A stretch of DNA of 64,000 bases from Acinetobacter courvalinii (GTDB taxonomy: Bacteria; Pseudomonadota; Gammaproteobacteria; Pseudomonadales; Moraxellaceae). The notes under the pieces are model-generated. The model was not told the origin of the DNA. It did no database searches and saw only the letters and a program-made list of their open reading frames with translations. Below, piece after piece: positions 17,420 through 27,283 of the stretch (position 1 is the first letter of the stretch; each line of letters begins with the position of its first letter). The DNA is taken from the NCBI RefSeq assembly GCF_014635545.1, contig NZ_BMDA01000001.1:884739-948738 (forward strand). The letters are read 5' to 3'. The translations under genes and the position numbers were made by a program.

Positions 17420-20400
17420 ATGACGGAAGTAGAACAGCAACTGACACCTCCCGCTGGACCAAGAAAAAAACGGCACCTTGGTCGTAATATTGCGCTGATC
17501 GTGCTGATCATTCTTTTGTTATTGGTCAGTTCTTTAATTGTGATGATGTCTACCGATAAAGGTAGCCGCTTTCTACTGGATCGCGTATTGCAAAGCCAGA
17601 AAATTATTAAATATGAATATGAAGGCGGTAATCTGCTCAAGGGTATTATCCTGAAAAATATTCTGGTGCAGTTACAGGCGGTAGATGTTTCTTTAGATCG
17701 GGCGGATGTCTCTTTGGGCTGGCGCGCGATTCTAAATAAAGAAGTACATTTGAGTCATGCCGATGTCCGTAATCTAAAAATTATCAATAAGAAACCACCT
17801 TCGGATGAACCTTTTGGATTCGAGCCGATCAAGCTGCCTTTTGTCTTACGGATTGATGAAGCCAGTCTGGATCATCTGCAAATCCAGACCGCAACTTCAA
17901 AAGTTGATTTTAACGATGTCTATCTGAAAGATGCCCTATGGTCTGAGACCAAGCTGGAGTTTGAAGACTCGCGCATGGATATGGGTTATCTCGCCGTCCA
18001 GAATGCTTCAGGTCATATGGATTTCAGTGGGAAATATCCTTTAAATGCCAAGGCTGATCTGATCATTCCTGCATTAAAAAGTCTGGATATCGAAACCATT
18101 AAGGTGGCAGCGCGCGGTTCTTTAGATACCTTAAGACTGGGGGTTGCGACCACCACTCCTGATCTGCTCACAGGTCGGGCGATTCTGCATCCGGTTCGTG
18201 AACATGTGCCGATGCAGGGCGAATTGTTCTTAAAAAATTATCATTTGCCTTTATTGAAAGACCAGAAGCTGTTTGCCAAAGATGGTGTGGTCAAATTTAA
18301 CGGTGATATACAAAAACTGGTGTTGAATCTTGATACGGATTTAAAAGGTGAGCAGATTCCGGAAGGTAAATATACGGCACTGATGGATACCGATTTAACG
18401 CATCAGTTAAATATCCGTGATTTAAATGGCCAGCTAATGAAAGGTGCAGTGAGCCTGAACGGTATTGTAAACTGGCATGAGCATGTCACCTGGGATCTGA
18501 AAGGGCGTCTGGACCATTTGGATCCTGAAAATACTACGGTACCGCAGATCGCACAGGACTTTTTACCGCCGAAACTAGATGCCAATATCAGTTCTTCCGG
18601 TTCCTTACAAAAAGGTCTGGCACTGACTGCTCAAGTGGCTTTTGACAAATATGAAAGCTGGGCACTCAAGCTGGATCAGGCCGAAGAAAAAAATAACAAA
18701 GCTCAGCCTATGTTGCTGGATATTTCATGGAAAGGCATTGACCGTGCCATGCCTTATATCGGCTGGTTGAGCAGTGAAGAAGGTCATACCAATGTGGCGT
18801 TAAAAGAGGGTCAACAGGATATTTATGTTGCGACCACGGTACGTCCGCATGAACAGGGTTTATTGCCAACGGGTAAATATGAAGCGCGTTTGGATTTAAA
18901 AGACAATCTCTTAAATGTTGAAAATTTCCGTTATCTGGCTGAAAAAGGCAGTTTGTCTGGTCAGGCCAAAGTAAAATTACCAACTGAAAAGCAGCAGCTG
19001 TCTTGGCAAGCGCAGCTTAAGGCACAAGATTTTAATCCGCAAACGGTTGCGGCAGCTGCACCGGTCAATGTGCTCAATGGGGAAATCAAAGCCAATGGCT
19101 TTGCCAAACCGAATCAGCAAGTGATCAAGTTTGAACAGATTGATTTAAAAGGTCAGCTGGCACAGGCCAACCAGAAAGAAACCATTGCACTGAAAGGTAA
19201 AAGTACTGCCGCTTTAATTTTCCATGATGAAAAAGCGGGTGGCGGATTCAAGAGCTTTGCAGTGGACTATGACGGTTCGCTTAACGCCCTGAATCAGGGG
19301 GATGGCTTATTAAAGATTAATGTAGCCGGAACGCCTGAATACATTAATATTAAAGAATTAAAACACGATGGGGTTGCAGGTAAAGTATTTGCGACCGGGT
19401 CAGTGAATCTGAAAGACAAGCTGGGCTGGGATATTGATGCCTCACTGGTACGTTTTAAACCGCAATACTTTGTTTCTACGGTTAAAGGTGAAGTCTCCGG
19501 GCATGTGAAAACACAAGGGGTCTGGTCAGACAAGCTGAAACGGATTGATATTCGCCAACTTAACGCAGCCGGTTTCATCAACAATAAGCCAGTTCGCGGT
19601 CGTGGTAATCTCAGCCTGTTACTTGATTCAAATCAGCAAGGTTTTTTACCGCAGCAATTTGAGGCCAACGACCTATTCCTGGCTTATGCACAGAACCAGT
19701 TACAGGCCACTGGCAATGCACAAAGCTTGAGAATTAAACTCAATGCTCCTGCATTATATGAGTTATATCCGGGCTTACGTGGCCGTGCCTATGGTAGCCT
19801 AAACGTCCAGTCACAACCACGTTTAAGAGCAACCGCGAACATGGCGGTCGATAACTTTGCCTTTAATGATCTGGTCAGTATCAAGTCATTACGTGTACAA
19901 GGTGAACTGCCGACATCTGAAACCACTCCAACCCAGTTAACGGCGACGTTAACCCAGTTACGTAACGGTAATCGTGAAATCCAGAATGCCACCGTAAATC
20001 TGGCCGGAACGCGTAAAGCGCATGTATTGAAGGTTGAAAGTAAAAACCGACAATCTAATTTCTATGTACAACTGGCGGGTGGTTTTAATCCAAACAATGA
20101 CTGGTTAGGACTGGTGCAGAAAGGTAACTTTACCTCGCGTAATATCAGTCTGGTGCAAAACCAGAATGCGCCGATTATCTATACCGCAGCACAGCAGCAA
20201 CTCTATATTGGGCAGCACTGCTGGCAGAGTTCAAACAGTCAGTTGTGTCTGGATCAGCCGGCCCGTATCAGTAAGGCCAAAGGTAACTTCTCGCTGATTA
20301 CCAAAAATCTGGATCTAAAAGACTTTACCGCCTTTATGCCAGAAGGTCTGGCGGTTACAGGTCAGCTCAACGGTTATGCCAAAGCGTCGTGGGCGAACGG

Positions 20401-21925
20401 CAGTCATCCAAAACTGGATGCGCGTTTAGTCACACGTAAAGGTGAGATTGGTCTGGCCGCGGATGATCCGCAAGATCCTGCCACGACAGTGACTTATGAT
20501 GAATTGAGTCTGATAGCCAAAAGTATCAGCGAAGGCATGTTATTCCGTGTCGATATGAAGACACCGGATATTGGAACGGGTTATGCCAATGTCATTATTG
20601 ATCCATTCCAGAACAATATGCCGATGCGTGGTGAAGTAGCATTTGATGATGTACAGCTCAAAGTATTCAAGCCATTTATCAAGGATGTGCGTTCGATGGC
20701 GGGCACCTTGTCCTTGGCCGGAAAAGTTAATGGTACTTTGACCCAGCCACAGATTACCGGTGAGATGCGTTTGAAAAATGGTGCGATCAGCATGATTTCA
20801 CTGCCGGTCAATTTAAGCAACATCCAGCTATATTCATCGATTCGCCAAGACTATGCCACGATTGATGGTGCATTTAACAGCGGACAAGGTGTGGGGCGCT
20901 TAAAGGGTAATTTTGACTGGAAGAATGATCCACATTTAAACCTGACTTTGAAAGGCGATAATTTGCTGGTGCGTCAGGCACCTATGATTACGGCAATTGT
21001 GAAGCCTGATCTGAGTCTGGATGTTTATCCATTTGACAAGCGTTTAAGCCTGAAAGGCACGGTGGATGTCCCGCGTGCGCGTATTTCCATGCCAGAAACC
21101 TCTGAAAGTGTCGTCAATCTTTCACCGGATGTGCGTGTAGTACAACAGGGACAAGATTTGCTGGCTACCCTGAAAGCGGCCAAGCCTTGGGATATTCGTG
21201 CAGATATGACCGTGACACTTGGAAATCAGGTAATCTTCCAGGGCTTCGAAAGTACCATTCCACTGGTCGGACGTTTACATTTATCGCAACGTGGTCTGGA
21301 AACAGCCATGCGTGCCAATGGTGCCATTGGTGTCAGCCAGAAGGTGAAGATCGAAGCCTATGGTCAAAGCCTTGACCTGAATCGTGCGATTGCGCGTTTT
21401 AACGGACCGTTGGCAAACCCGACACTGGATATTGATGCCAATAAACCGGTTCAGGGCAGCATGGTCGGTGTCCGTGTTACAGGTACCGCAACCGTGCCGA
21501 ATATTCAGATTTATAACGATGCTGGCTTATCTGAACAGGAAGCATTGAATGCCTTATTGACTGGCCGTATTAATGAAGGTAACAGCGGTTTAAGTAATAC
21601 TGAGGGCTTTAAGTCGGATGTAAACAATACCATTGCTGCCGCAGGGATCAGTATGGGCTTGGGTGGTACACGTGCCTTGACCAACCAGATTGGCCGAACC
21701 TTCGGGTTAAGTGGTCTGGCGCTGGATGCACAGGGTACCGGTGATGATACGCAGGTCAGCCTGACAGGCTATATCACGCCAGATCTGTTTATTCGTTATG
21801 GTATTGGTGTGTTTACCCCAGTGAACAAGTTGACCTTGCGTTATCAGATGAACCGCCGTTTATATCTGGAAGCAAGTCAGTCCTTAGAACGTGCAATTGA
21901 CGTATTCTATAACTGGCGTTTCTAA
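17420..21925 (+). CDS. tamB: TamB translocation and assembly module protein
   Basis: The 1501-residue protein starts at the ATG at 17420, with AGG upstream; a TTG two codons earlier is less likely. A single membrane anchor lies at residues about 23-45. The rest is a very long repeated beta structure that forms a hydrophobic groove across the periplasm, ending in the conserved DUF490 domain (about the last 330 residues, with the terminal segment L-R-Y-Q-M-N-R-R-L-Y and a final W-R-F). It is the AsmA-like partner of TamA and is thought to move phospholipids to the outer membrane. It is co-transcribed with tamA and ends in a strong terminator. Confidence 0.93.
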   Translation: MTEVEQQLTPPAGPRKKRHLGRNIALIVLIILLLLVSSLIVMMSTDKGSRFLLDRVLQSQKIIKYEYEGGNLLKGIILKNILVQLQAVDVSLDRADVSLGWRAILNKEVHLSHADVRNLKIINKKPPSDEPFGFEPIKLPFVLRIDEASLDHLQIQTATSKVDFNDVYLKDALWSETKLEFEDSRMDMGYLAVQNASGHMDFSGKYPLNAKADLIIPALKSLDIETIKVAARGSLDTLRLGVATTTPDLLTGRAILHPVREHVPMQGELFLKNYHLPLLKDQKLFAKDGVVKFNGDIQKLVLNLDTDLKGEQIPEGKYTALMDTDLTHQLNIRDLNGQLMKGAVSLNGIVNWHEHVTWDLKGRLDHLDPENTTVPQIAQDFLPPKLDANISSSGSLQKGLALTAQVAFDKYESWALKLDQAEEKNNKAQPMLLDISWKGIDRAMPYIGWLSSEEGHTNVALKEGQQDIYVATTVRPHEQGLLPTGKYEARLDLKDNLLNVENFRYLAEKGSLSGQAKVKLPTEKQQLSWQAQLKAQDFNPQTVAAAAPVNVLNGEIKANGFAKPNQQVIKFEQIDLKGQLAQANQKETIALKGKSTAALIFHDEKAGGGFKSFAVDYDGSLNALNQGDGLLKINVAGTPEYINIKELKHDGVAGKVFATGSVNLKDKLGWDIDASLVRFKPQYFVSTVKGEVSGHVKTQGVWSDKLKRIDIRQLNAAGFINNKPVRGRGNLSLLLDSNQQGFLPQQFEANDLFLAYAQNQLQATGNAQSLRIKLNAPALYELYPGLRGRAYGSLNVQSQPRLRATANMAVDNFAFNDLVSIKSLRVQGELPTSETTPTQLTATLTQLRNGNREIQNATVNLAGTRKAHVLKVESKNRQSNFYVQLAGGFNPNNDWLGLVQKGNFTSRNISLVQNQNAPIIYTAAQQQLYIGQHCWQSSNSQLCLDQPARISKAKGNFSLITKNLDLKDFTAFMPEGLAVTGQLNGYAKASWANGSHPKLDARLVTRKGEIGLAADDPQDPATTVTYDELSLIAKSISEGMLFRVDMKTPDIGTGYANVIIDPFQNNMPMRGEVAFDDVQLKVFKPFIKDVRSMAGTLSLAGKVNGTLTQPQITGEMRLKNGAISMISLPVNLSNIQLYSSIRQDYATIDGAFNSGQGVGRLKGNFDWKNDPHLNLTLKGDNLLVRQAPMITAIVKPDLSLDVYPFDKRLSLKGTVDVPRARISMPETSESVVNLSPDVRVVQQGQDLLATLKAAKPWDIRADMTVTLGNQVIFQGFESTIPLVGRLHLSQRGLETAMRANGAIGVSQKVKIEAYGQSLDLNRAIARFNGPLANPTLDIDANKPVQGSMVGVRVTGTATVPNIQIYNDAGLSEQEALNALLTGRINEGNSGLSNTEGFKSDVNNTIAAAGISMGLGGTRALTNQIGRTFGLSGLALDAQGTGDDTQVSLTGYITPDLFIRYGIGVFTPVNKLTLRYQMNRRLYLEASQSLERAIDVFYNWRF

Positions 21926-21956
21926 GCTTTCTTTAAGCTAGGCTTAGAACAGGAAA

Positions 21957-21992
21957 GAGGAATTATTTCGCTGAAATAGTTCCTCTTTTTTT
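21957..21992 (+). terminator. Terminator of the tamAB operon
   Basis: A 13-bp stem with one wobble pairs 21957-21969 with 21973-21985 around a GCT loop, followed by a run of seven T residues. Confidence 0.9.
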
Positions 21993-22321
21993 ATGGGCTA
22001 AAATCACATCTGAAACCTTTAAGATCTGATCGTCACAAAGAAATAATGAGGACAGATCTATTAACAGTCTATGCCAATTTTTTAGAGGCTATGCTAAGGA
22101 TAATGCTAAAAATATAATATTCAAGTCATTGTTTTATTATAGTAATTTAGATTTTTATAGGTGTCTTTTAAGTCATTTCAGCTCTTGATCCAAAATTAAA
22201 ATTACTGTTCTGAGTGATGTTGATTTTATAGTTGAATAGATAAATCCACTTTTTGAGTGCATCTGTTTTGATGTTTGTACAACTGCATAATAGTGGGAGG
22301 GGTGTAAAAAGAGAGTTTGAA
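21993..22321. other. AT-rich gene-free spacer
   Basis: No gene is supported between the tamB terminator and the exported protein at 22322. The stretch is strongly AT-rich, with TATAATATT near 22112, and probably carries the promoter of the next gene. Confidence 0.45.
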
Positions 22322-22855
22322 ATGAATAAATATTTAAGACAGTTAATGTGGTTAGGATTAGGTTTATTTGCACTCAATGCGCATACAAATGTTCAAGCAT
22401 GTCCTTCAGGCATTCCCGTAGCGAATAATCTTGGCTGCATTCCACCAAATGATCCTCTTTCACCTTACTATCAAGGTAGTGGGGCTGTACAACAAGCAGC
22501 ACCGCAATTACCGCTACAACCTACAGGTTATTGGGTAAAGACGTGGGGAGCGATTGCACCATCACCAAAAGGTGGTGTACTAGGAACAGCAGTGGGAGCA
22601 GATAGTAAAGCAGAAGCAGAACGCTTGGCACTCGCAGATTGTAAAAAGAAAGGTGGTCAATCTTGTGAAGTCGAGTTGGCTTATCATAATCAATGTTCAG
22701 TGATGGTTACAGGTAAAACTAATTATAGATTGGCAAGTGCTGGTTCAATTCCAGAGGCATCGCAACTTGGAATCCAGACGTGCAAGAAATGGGGGGATAC
22801 CAACTGCCGCGTTTATTATTCTGCCTGTACCGAACCACGGTTTGTTAAGTATTAA
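22322..22855 (+). CDS. DUF4189-domain exported protein
   Basis: The protein starts at the ATG at 22322 (177 residues). It has a signal peptide cleaved near T-N-V-Q-A, followed by C-P-S-G and a Pro/Gln-rich linker. The C-terminal 100 residues are a DUF4189 domain, with the opening W-G-A-I-A and six or more cysteines in a regular pattern (D-C-K-K, S-C-E-V, Q-C-S-V, T-C-K-K, N-C-R-V, A-C-T-E) suited to periplasmic disulfides. Its role is unknown; in several bacteria such proteins sit among secreted or envelope proteins. It is the first of four small envelope genes on this strand. No ribosome site is strong; GAGAG lies at 22312. Confidence 0.8.
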   Translation: MNKYLRQLMWLGLGLFALNAHTNVQACPSGIPVANNLGCIPPNDPLSPYYQGSGAVQQAAPQLPLQPTGYWVKTWGAIAPSPKGGVLGTAVGADSKAEAERLALADCKKKGGQSCEVELAYHNQCSVMVTGKTNYRLASAGSIPEASQLGIQTCKKWGDTNCRVYYSACTEPRFVKY

Positions 22856-22949
22856 TGGCTTAACACGGTATTTTAAATCTGTTCATTGACGATTAATTTG
22901 ATTTTTAAAGGGTAAGCAAGCATCCAAAATTAAATAAAAGAGCATAAGA

Positions 22950-23204
22950 ATGATGTTTAAAGGACTAATAATCGCTATTTTAGCGATCACATTATTTTCT
23001 ATCGTTTATTTATGTAGAGAGTATAAACGAACAGGTGGGTATGATGAAAATACCGATGGATTTTACGGGTATACCTATCCAGCCGCTAAGGGATTTGAAG
23101 ATATAAAGGATTGCAACAAAGCCAATACTCAATTTCCAAATGACCCTCCTGTATCTGAAGAATGGATGGAGGGGTGTCAGAAATACTTTAAGATCAACCA
23201 ATAA
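22950..23204 (+). CDS. Small membrane-anchored hypothetical protein
   Basis: This 84-residue protein has one N-terminal hydrophobic segment (residues about 4-22), followed by a polar domain rich in Tyr, Asp and Gly with two cysteines (D-C-N-K and G-C-Q-K) outside the membrane. It could be a signal anchor or an uncleaved signal. I do not recognise the family. Starts at 22950 and 22953 are both possible. It follows the DUF4189 gene by 94 bases. Moderate confidence, because of the short length. Confidence 0.6.
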   Translation: MMFKGLIIAILAITLFSIVYLCREYKRTGGYDENTDGFYGYTYPAAKGFEDIKDCNKANTQFPNDPPVSEEWMEGCQKYFKINQ

Positions 23205-23331
23205 TTTTTAAGGTTTTGATCTATAGGCATAGCGAGCTACTTAAAACAAAGGTTCGAATAGATAAAATATGATAGAATTTTTATAAGATATTGATAATAA
23301 ATGAATTTAGGACATTTTTTGGAGAAAACAC

Positions 23332-23793
23332 ATGAAAACTGTCACTTTCGGTCAGCTTTGGGCAGTGCTTGGCTTGATACTGCTCAGTTCCACACTCCAA
23401 GTCAATGCCAAGGAATACTATAAATGGGTCGATGCCAAAGGTGTCACTACTTATTCAGCAACGCCACCACCTGCACAAAAAACCGAACCGCAACTCGATC
23501 CGGTCAAGAACAGCAGCAATACTAAAGTACAGCAGTCAACTGCACCTAAAGAGCCCAAAGCGACCACGCTGACCGCAACTCTAGCAACGACATCCAAACC
23601 TGTAAGCAATGCTACAGCCAGCCATCTGACGGCAGCAAGCGGAGGAGTACTCATTCCCGTAAAAAACTGTAATGGCGTAAGGTGCTGGGATACAAAAGGC
23701 AAGTCTTATAATTTAGTGGCGGGCACGACTTATCTTTCAGCACATGGAGGGAAGTGTCAAAAGATCGCCAATAACATGCAATGTAATAAATGA
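23332..23793 (+). CDS. DUF4124-domain exported protein
   Basis: The 153-residue protein has a signal peptide (residues about 1-26, cleavage near V-N-A-K), then the DUF4124 motif Y-Y-K-W-V-D-A-K-G-V-T-T-Y-S near residue 28, a Thr/Ala/Pro/Lys-rich linker at about 50-105 and a C-terminal piece with three cysteines (N-C-N-G, R-C-W-D and later C-x-K-I). DUF4124 is a small beta domain common in exported Proteobacterial proteins without an assigned function. A TTTTTGGAG site precedes the ATG by 7 bases. A terminator-like hairpin follows. Confidence 0.8.
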   Translation: MKTVTFGQLWAVLGLILLSSTLQVNAKEYYKWVDAKGVTTYSATPPPAQKTEPQLDPVKNSSNTKVQQSTAPKEPKATTLTATLATTSKPVSNATASHLTAASGGVLIPVKNCNGVRCWDTKGKSYNLVAGTTYLSAHGGKCQKIANNMQCNK

Positions 23794-23811
23794 TTTGTAT
23801 GTTTTTATTAC

Positions 23812-23842
23812 GGAAAGCAAGCTTTTAGCTGCTTCCTTTTTG
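23812..23842 (+). terminator. Probable terminator with an imperfect stem
   Basis: The arms AAGCAAGCT (about 23815-23823) and AGCTGCTT (about 23827-23834) pair imperfectly around a T-rich loop and are followed by CCTTTTTG. Confidence 0.55.
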
Positions 23843-23891
23843 CAAAATAAACAAGTTTCAGTATGATGGTGGGCATCAAATTAGCCGCAGT

Positions 23892-24257
23892 ATGAAGATG
23901 AAAAAAGTTTTGTTGATTGCACTAGGTTTAGTTTTGGCTGGTTGTGCTGAGAAAAAGCCGTTAACCCCTGAAGAACAATGGCACGGTTACTGTGTCAGTG
24001 TCGGGAACGCTGCACGCTCAATCACTTTAGATCGTCAAAATGGAATTGACCAAAAGCAGGCAACGGAACATGCGGGCAAAATTGAAGATGAAATGACACG
24101 TAAGTTTATCTTTAATATTCTGGATAAAGTTTATGCAATCCCGGTTGATGAACTGAAAAAAGATCCAGAAGCATTACGTGAAAATTTAAAGAAAAAATTT
24201 ATGGAAGAATGCTTGGCTACACCACATGACAAGCTACCGAACTATAAACTTTTTTAA
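23892..24257 (+). CDS. Predicted lipoprotein, unknown family
   Basis: The 121-residue protein has a short basic N-terminus and a lipobox L-A-G-C near residue 18, so it should be lipid-anchored in the envelope. The mature part is charged and helical (W-H-G-Y-C-V-S-V-G-N, then a long helix with E-H-A-G-K-I-E-D-E) with two more cysteines, one near residue 31 and one near the end. I do not recognise the family. The ATG at 23892 or 23898 may be the start; no strong ribosome site is visible. A terminator follows. Confidence 0.72.
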   Translation: MKMKKVLLIALGLVLAGCAEKKPLTPEEQWHGYCVSVGNAARSITLDRQNGIDQKQATEHAGKIEDEMTRKFIFNILDKVYAIPVDELKKDPEALRENLKKKFMEECLATPHDKLPNYKLF

Positions 24258-24266
24258 TGTGTTCAT

Positions 24267-24295
24267 AAAAAAGACAACATCGTTTGTCTTTTTTT
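24267..24295 (+). terminator. Rho-independent terminator
   Basis: An 11-bp stem, AAAAAAGACAA (24267-24277) with TTGTCTTTTTT (24284-24294), has a 6-base loop and ends in T residues. Confidence 0.75.
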
Positions 24296-24516
24296 ATAGA
24301 TGTAATTTATTGTTTTATTAGACATTAACCTTAGACCAAAGCGGTATTTAAAAGAGGGGATCATTTCGCTATAAAATAATGGACATCACGTAGAAATACG
24401 GTAGTTGCATTAACATTTGACGCGAAGTCTAGTAAAATTTTGCTGTCCACATTGCTTGTAAAGCTTGTACAAAGCTGGAACTTACAAGTAATTTTTTAAA
24501 AAAGAGGAATAACACT

Positions 24517-27156
24517 GTGCTAGAAGCTTACCGCCAACACGTTGAAGAACGTGCCGCACTCGGAGTCCCACCGAAGCCGCTTGATGATGCTCAAACTGCT
24601 GAACTTGTAGCCCTATTAAAAAATCCACCAGCAGGTGAAGAAGCATACCTGGTTGATTTGCTAGAAAACCGTGTTCCAGCAGGTGTTGACCAAGCTGCAT
24701 ATGTAAAAGCTGCTTTCTTAGCTGCCGTTGCAAAAGGCGAAGCAACCTCTCCACTCGTAACCAAAGAGCGCGCAGTATACTTACTCGGTACGATGCTTGG
24801 TGGTTATAACGTAGCGCCACTTGTTGAGCTCCTTGATAATGCTGAACTTGCTGAGCTTGCTGCTGAAGCGTTAAAGAAAACACTTCTTGTATTTGATGCA
24901 TTCCATGACGTAGCAGACAAAGCCAAAGCAGGTAATGCTGCAGCTAAAGCTGTTTTACAATCTTGGGCTGATGCTGAATGGTTCACAAGCCGTCCAGACG
25001 TTCCAGAAGAAATCAAAATCACTGTGTTCAAAGTAACTGGTGAGACCAATACCGATGACTTGTCTCCAGCTCAAGACGCTTGGAGCCGTCCGGACATCCC
25101 GTTACACGCAAACGCTATGTTGAAAAACGAGCGTGATGGTATCAACCCTGAAAAACCAGGTGAAGTTGGCCCATTAAGCCAAATTAAAGAACTTATCGCG
25201 AAAGGCAACCAGGTTGCTTACGTAGGTGACGTTGTTGGTACAGGTTCTTCTCGTAAGTCTGCAACTAACTCGGTTCTTTGGTTCTTTGGTGACGAACTTC
25301 CACACATTCCAAATAAAAAAGACGGTGGTGTGTGCTTAGGTTCTAAAATCGCACCAATTTTCTTCAATACAATGGAAGATGCAGGTGCATTACCTGTAGA
25401 AATCGACGTTGCCAACATGAACATGGGCGACGAAGTTGTATTGAAAATTGATCACGCTGCTGCAAAAGTAACTGCATTCAAAGACGGCGCTCAAATTTCA
25501 GAAGCTGACCTTAAAACACCAGTACTTTTAGACGAAGTACGTGCGGGTGGTCGTATTAACCTGATCATTGGTCGTGGTTTAACTGCAAAAGCACGTGAAG
25601 AACTAGGTCTTGCACCTTCTACATTGTTCCGTACTCCAGTACAACCTGCTGACACAGGCAAAGGTTTCACCCAAGCTCAGAAGATGGTTGGCCGTGCATG
25701 TGGTTTAGCAGAAGGTCAAGGTATCCGTCCAGGAACTTACTGTGAACCTAAGATGACGACTGTTGGTTCTCAAGATACAACAGGTCCTATGACTCGTGAC
25801 GAGTTAAAAGACTTGGCGTGCTTGGGCTTCTCGTCTGACTTAGTAATGCAGTCTTTCTGTCACACTGCTGCGTATCCAAAACCAGTTGACGTAACAACTC
25901 ACCATACATTACCTGACTTCATCATGAACCGTGGTGGTGTATCTTTACGTCCAGGTGACGGTATTATCCACTCTTGGTTAAACCGTATGCTACTTCCAGA
26001 TACTGTTGGTACTGGTGGTGACTCACATACTCGTTTCCCAATCGGTATTTCATTCCCGGCGGGTTCTGGTCTTGTTGCGTTCGCAGCTGCGACTGGTGTT
26101 ATGCCACTGGATATGCCTGAATCTGTACTTGTTAAGTTCAAAGGTAAAATGCAACCTGGTATCACCTTACGTGACCTTGTACATGCAATTCCTTACTACG
26201 CAATCCAGGCTGGTGACTTGACTGTAGAGAAGAAAGGTAAGAAAAACATCTTCTCTGGTCGTATCCTTGAGATCGATCTTTCAGAAATGGAAAATGACTT
26301 GACTGTTGAGCAAGCATTCGAACTTTCTGATGCGTCTGCTGAACGTTCTGCTGCTGGCTGTTCAATCACGCTTTCTGAAGAGAAAGTTGCTGAATACCTA
26401 CGTTCTAACATCACCATGTTGAAGTGGATGATCGCTGAAGGTTATGGCGATGCACGTACACTTGCACGCCGTGCTGAAAACATGCAGAAGTGGTTAGATA
26501 ACCCAAGCCTGTTAAAAGCAGATGCTGATGCAGAATACTTAAAAGTTTACGAAATCGATCTTGCTGACATCAAAGAACCAATTCTTTGCTGCCCGAACGA
26601 TCCAGATGACGCGAAACTTCTTTCTGACGTTCAAGGCGACAAGATTGATGAAGTATTCATCGGTTCATGTATGACTAACATTGGTCACTTCCGTGCAGCG
26701 GGCCAGTTACTTGACAAAGTACCTGGTGGTTCATTGTCTACTCGTTTATGGTTGGCTCCACCAACACGTATGGACGAGCATCAATTGATGGAAGAAGGCA
26801 TGTACAACATCTACGGTCGTGCTGGTGCGCGTACCGAGATGCCAGGCTGTTCATTGTGTATGGGTAACCAAGCACGTGTAGCACCGAACACAACATGTGT
26901 ATCGACGTCTACTCGTAACTTCCCGAACCGTTTAGGTCAAGGTGCAAACGTTTACTTGGCTTCTGCTGAGCTTGCATCTGTCGCTGCGGTTCTTGGTAAA
27001 TTACCAAGCCCAGAAGAATATCAACAGTACGCGTCGCAAATCGACAGCGCTTCTGCTGACATCTACAAATACTTGAACTTCGACAAGATGAGCGAATATA
27101 CAAAAGAAGCTGATCAAGTTGATACCAAGAAAATCCAAGCTGCTCAATTGACTTAA
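24517..27156 (+). CDS. acnB: Bifunctional aconitate hydratase 2 / 2-methylisocitrate dehydratase AcnB
   Basis: The 879-residue protein is a full-length AcnB: an N-terminal HEAT-like domain (about 1-160, opening V-L-E-A-Y-R-Q-H-V), the swivel domain (about 165-380, with G-T-G-S-S-R-K-S-A near 246) and the iron-sulfur core. Cluster ligands are the Cys in G-S-C-M-T-N near residue 718 and the pair in P-G-C-S-L-C-M-G-N near 777. It isomerises citrate to isocitrate in the TCA cycle. The start is GTG at 24517, with AGAGGAA 7 bases upstream. Codon use is strongly biased, as expected of a highly expressed gene. A complex 3' end follows. Confidence 0.96.
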   Translation: MLEAYRQHVEERAALGVPPKPLDDAQTAELVALLKNPPAGEEAYLVDLLENRVPAGVDQAAYVKAAFLAAVAKGEATSPLVTKERAVYLLGTMLGGYNVAPLVELLDNAELAELAAEALKKTLLVFDAFHDVADKAKAGNAAAKAVLQSWADAEWFTSRPDVPEEIKITVFKVTGETNTDDLSPAQDAWSRPDIPLHANAMLKNERDGINPEKPGEVGPLSQIKELIAKGNQVAYVGDVVGTGSSRKSATNSVLWFFGDELPHIPNKKDGGVCLGSKIAPIFFNTMEDAGALPVEIDVANMNMGDEVVLKIDHAAAKVTAFKDGAQISEADLKTPVLLDEVRAGGRINLIIGRGLTAKAREELGLAPSTLFRTPVQPADTGKGFTQAQKMVGRACGLAEGQGIRPGTYCEPKMTTVGSQDTTGPMTRDELKDLACLGFSSDLVMQSFCHTAAYPKPVDVTTHHTLPDFIMNRGGVSLRPGDGIIHSWLNRMLLPDTVGTGGDSHTRFPIGISFPAGSGLVAFAAATGVMPLDMPESVLVKFKGKMQPGITLRDLVHAIPYYAIQAGDLTVEKKGKKNIFSGRILEIDLSEMENDLTVEQAFELSDASAERSAAGCSITLSEEKVAEYLRSNITMLKWMIAEGYGDARTLARRAENMQKWLDNPSLLKADADAEYLKVYEIDLADIKEPILCCPNDPDDAKLLSDVQGDKIDEVFIGSCMTNIGHFRAAGQLLDKVPGGSLSTRLWLAPPTRMDEHQLMEEGMYNIYGRAGARTEMPGCSLCMGNQARVAPNTTCVSTSTRNFPNRLGQGANVYLASAELASVAAVLGKLPSPEEYQQYASQIDSASADIYKYLNFDKMSEYTKEADQVDTKKIQAAQLT

Positions 27157-27170
27157 TGAGCTAGGATCAA

Positions 27171-27235
27171 GAAAAGCCGAAGGGCTTTTCCCTGAGAAGT
27201 ATCACTTCGCAAGAAGAGCAAATCCATGATTTGCT
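27171..27235 (+). other. Two stem-loops in the acnB 3' untranslated region
   Basis: The first is GAAAAGCC (27171-27178) pairing with GGCTTTTC (27183-27190) around GAAG. The second is AGCAAATC (27217-27224) pairing with GATTTGCT (27228-27235) around CAT. Neither has a T run; the true terminator comes next. Confidence 0.55.
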
Positions 27236-27250
27236 TGGGCAAAAGCTGAA

Positions 27251-27283
27251 AATAAGGGCTGATTAATCAGCCCTTATTTTTTT
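27251..27283 (+). terminator. Terminator of acnB
   Basis: A perfect 14-bp palindrome (27251-27264 with 27265-27278, arm AATAAGGGCTGATT) is followed by T residues. A near-copy occurs at 29045-29077. Confidence 0.88.

Noticed and set aside
24482-24901. Open frame opposite the start of acnB
   Set aside because: Its protein is Gln/Leu-rich low-complexity sequence caused by the codon bias of acnB.
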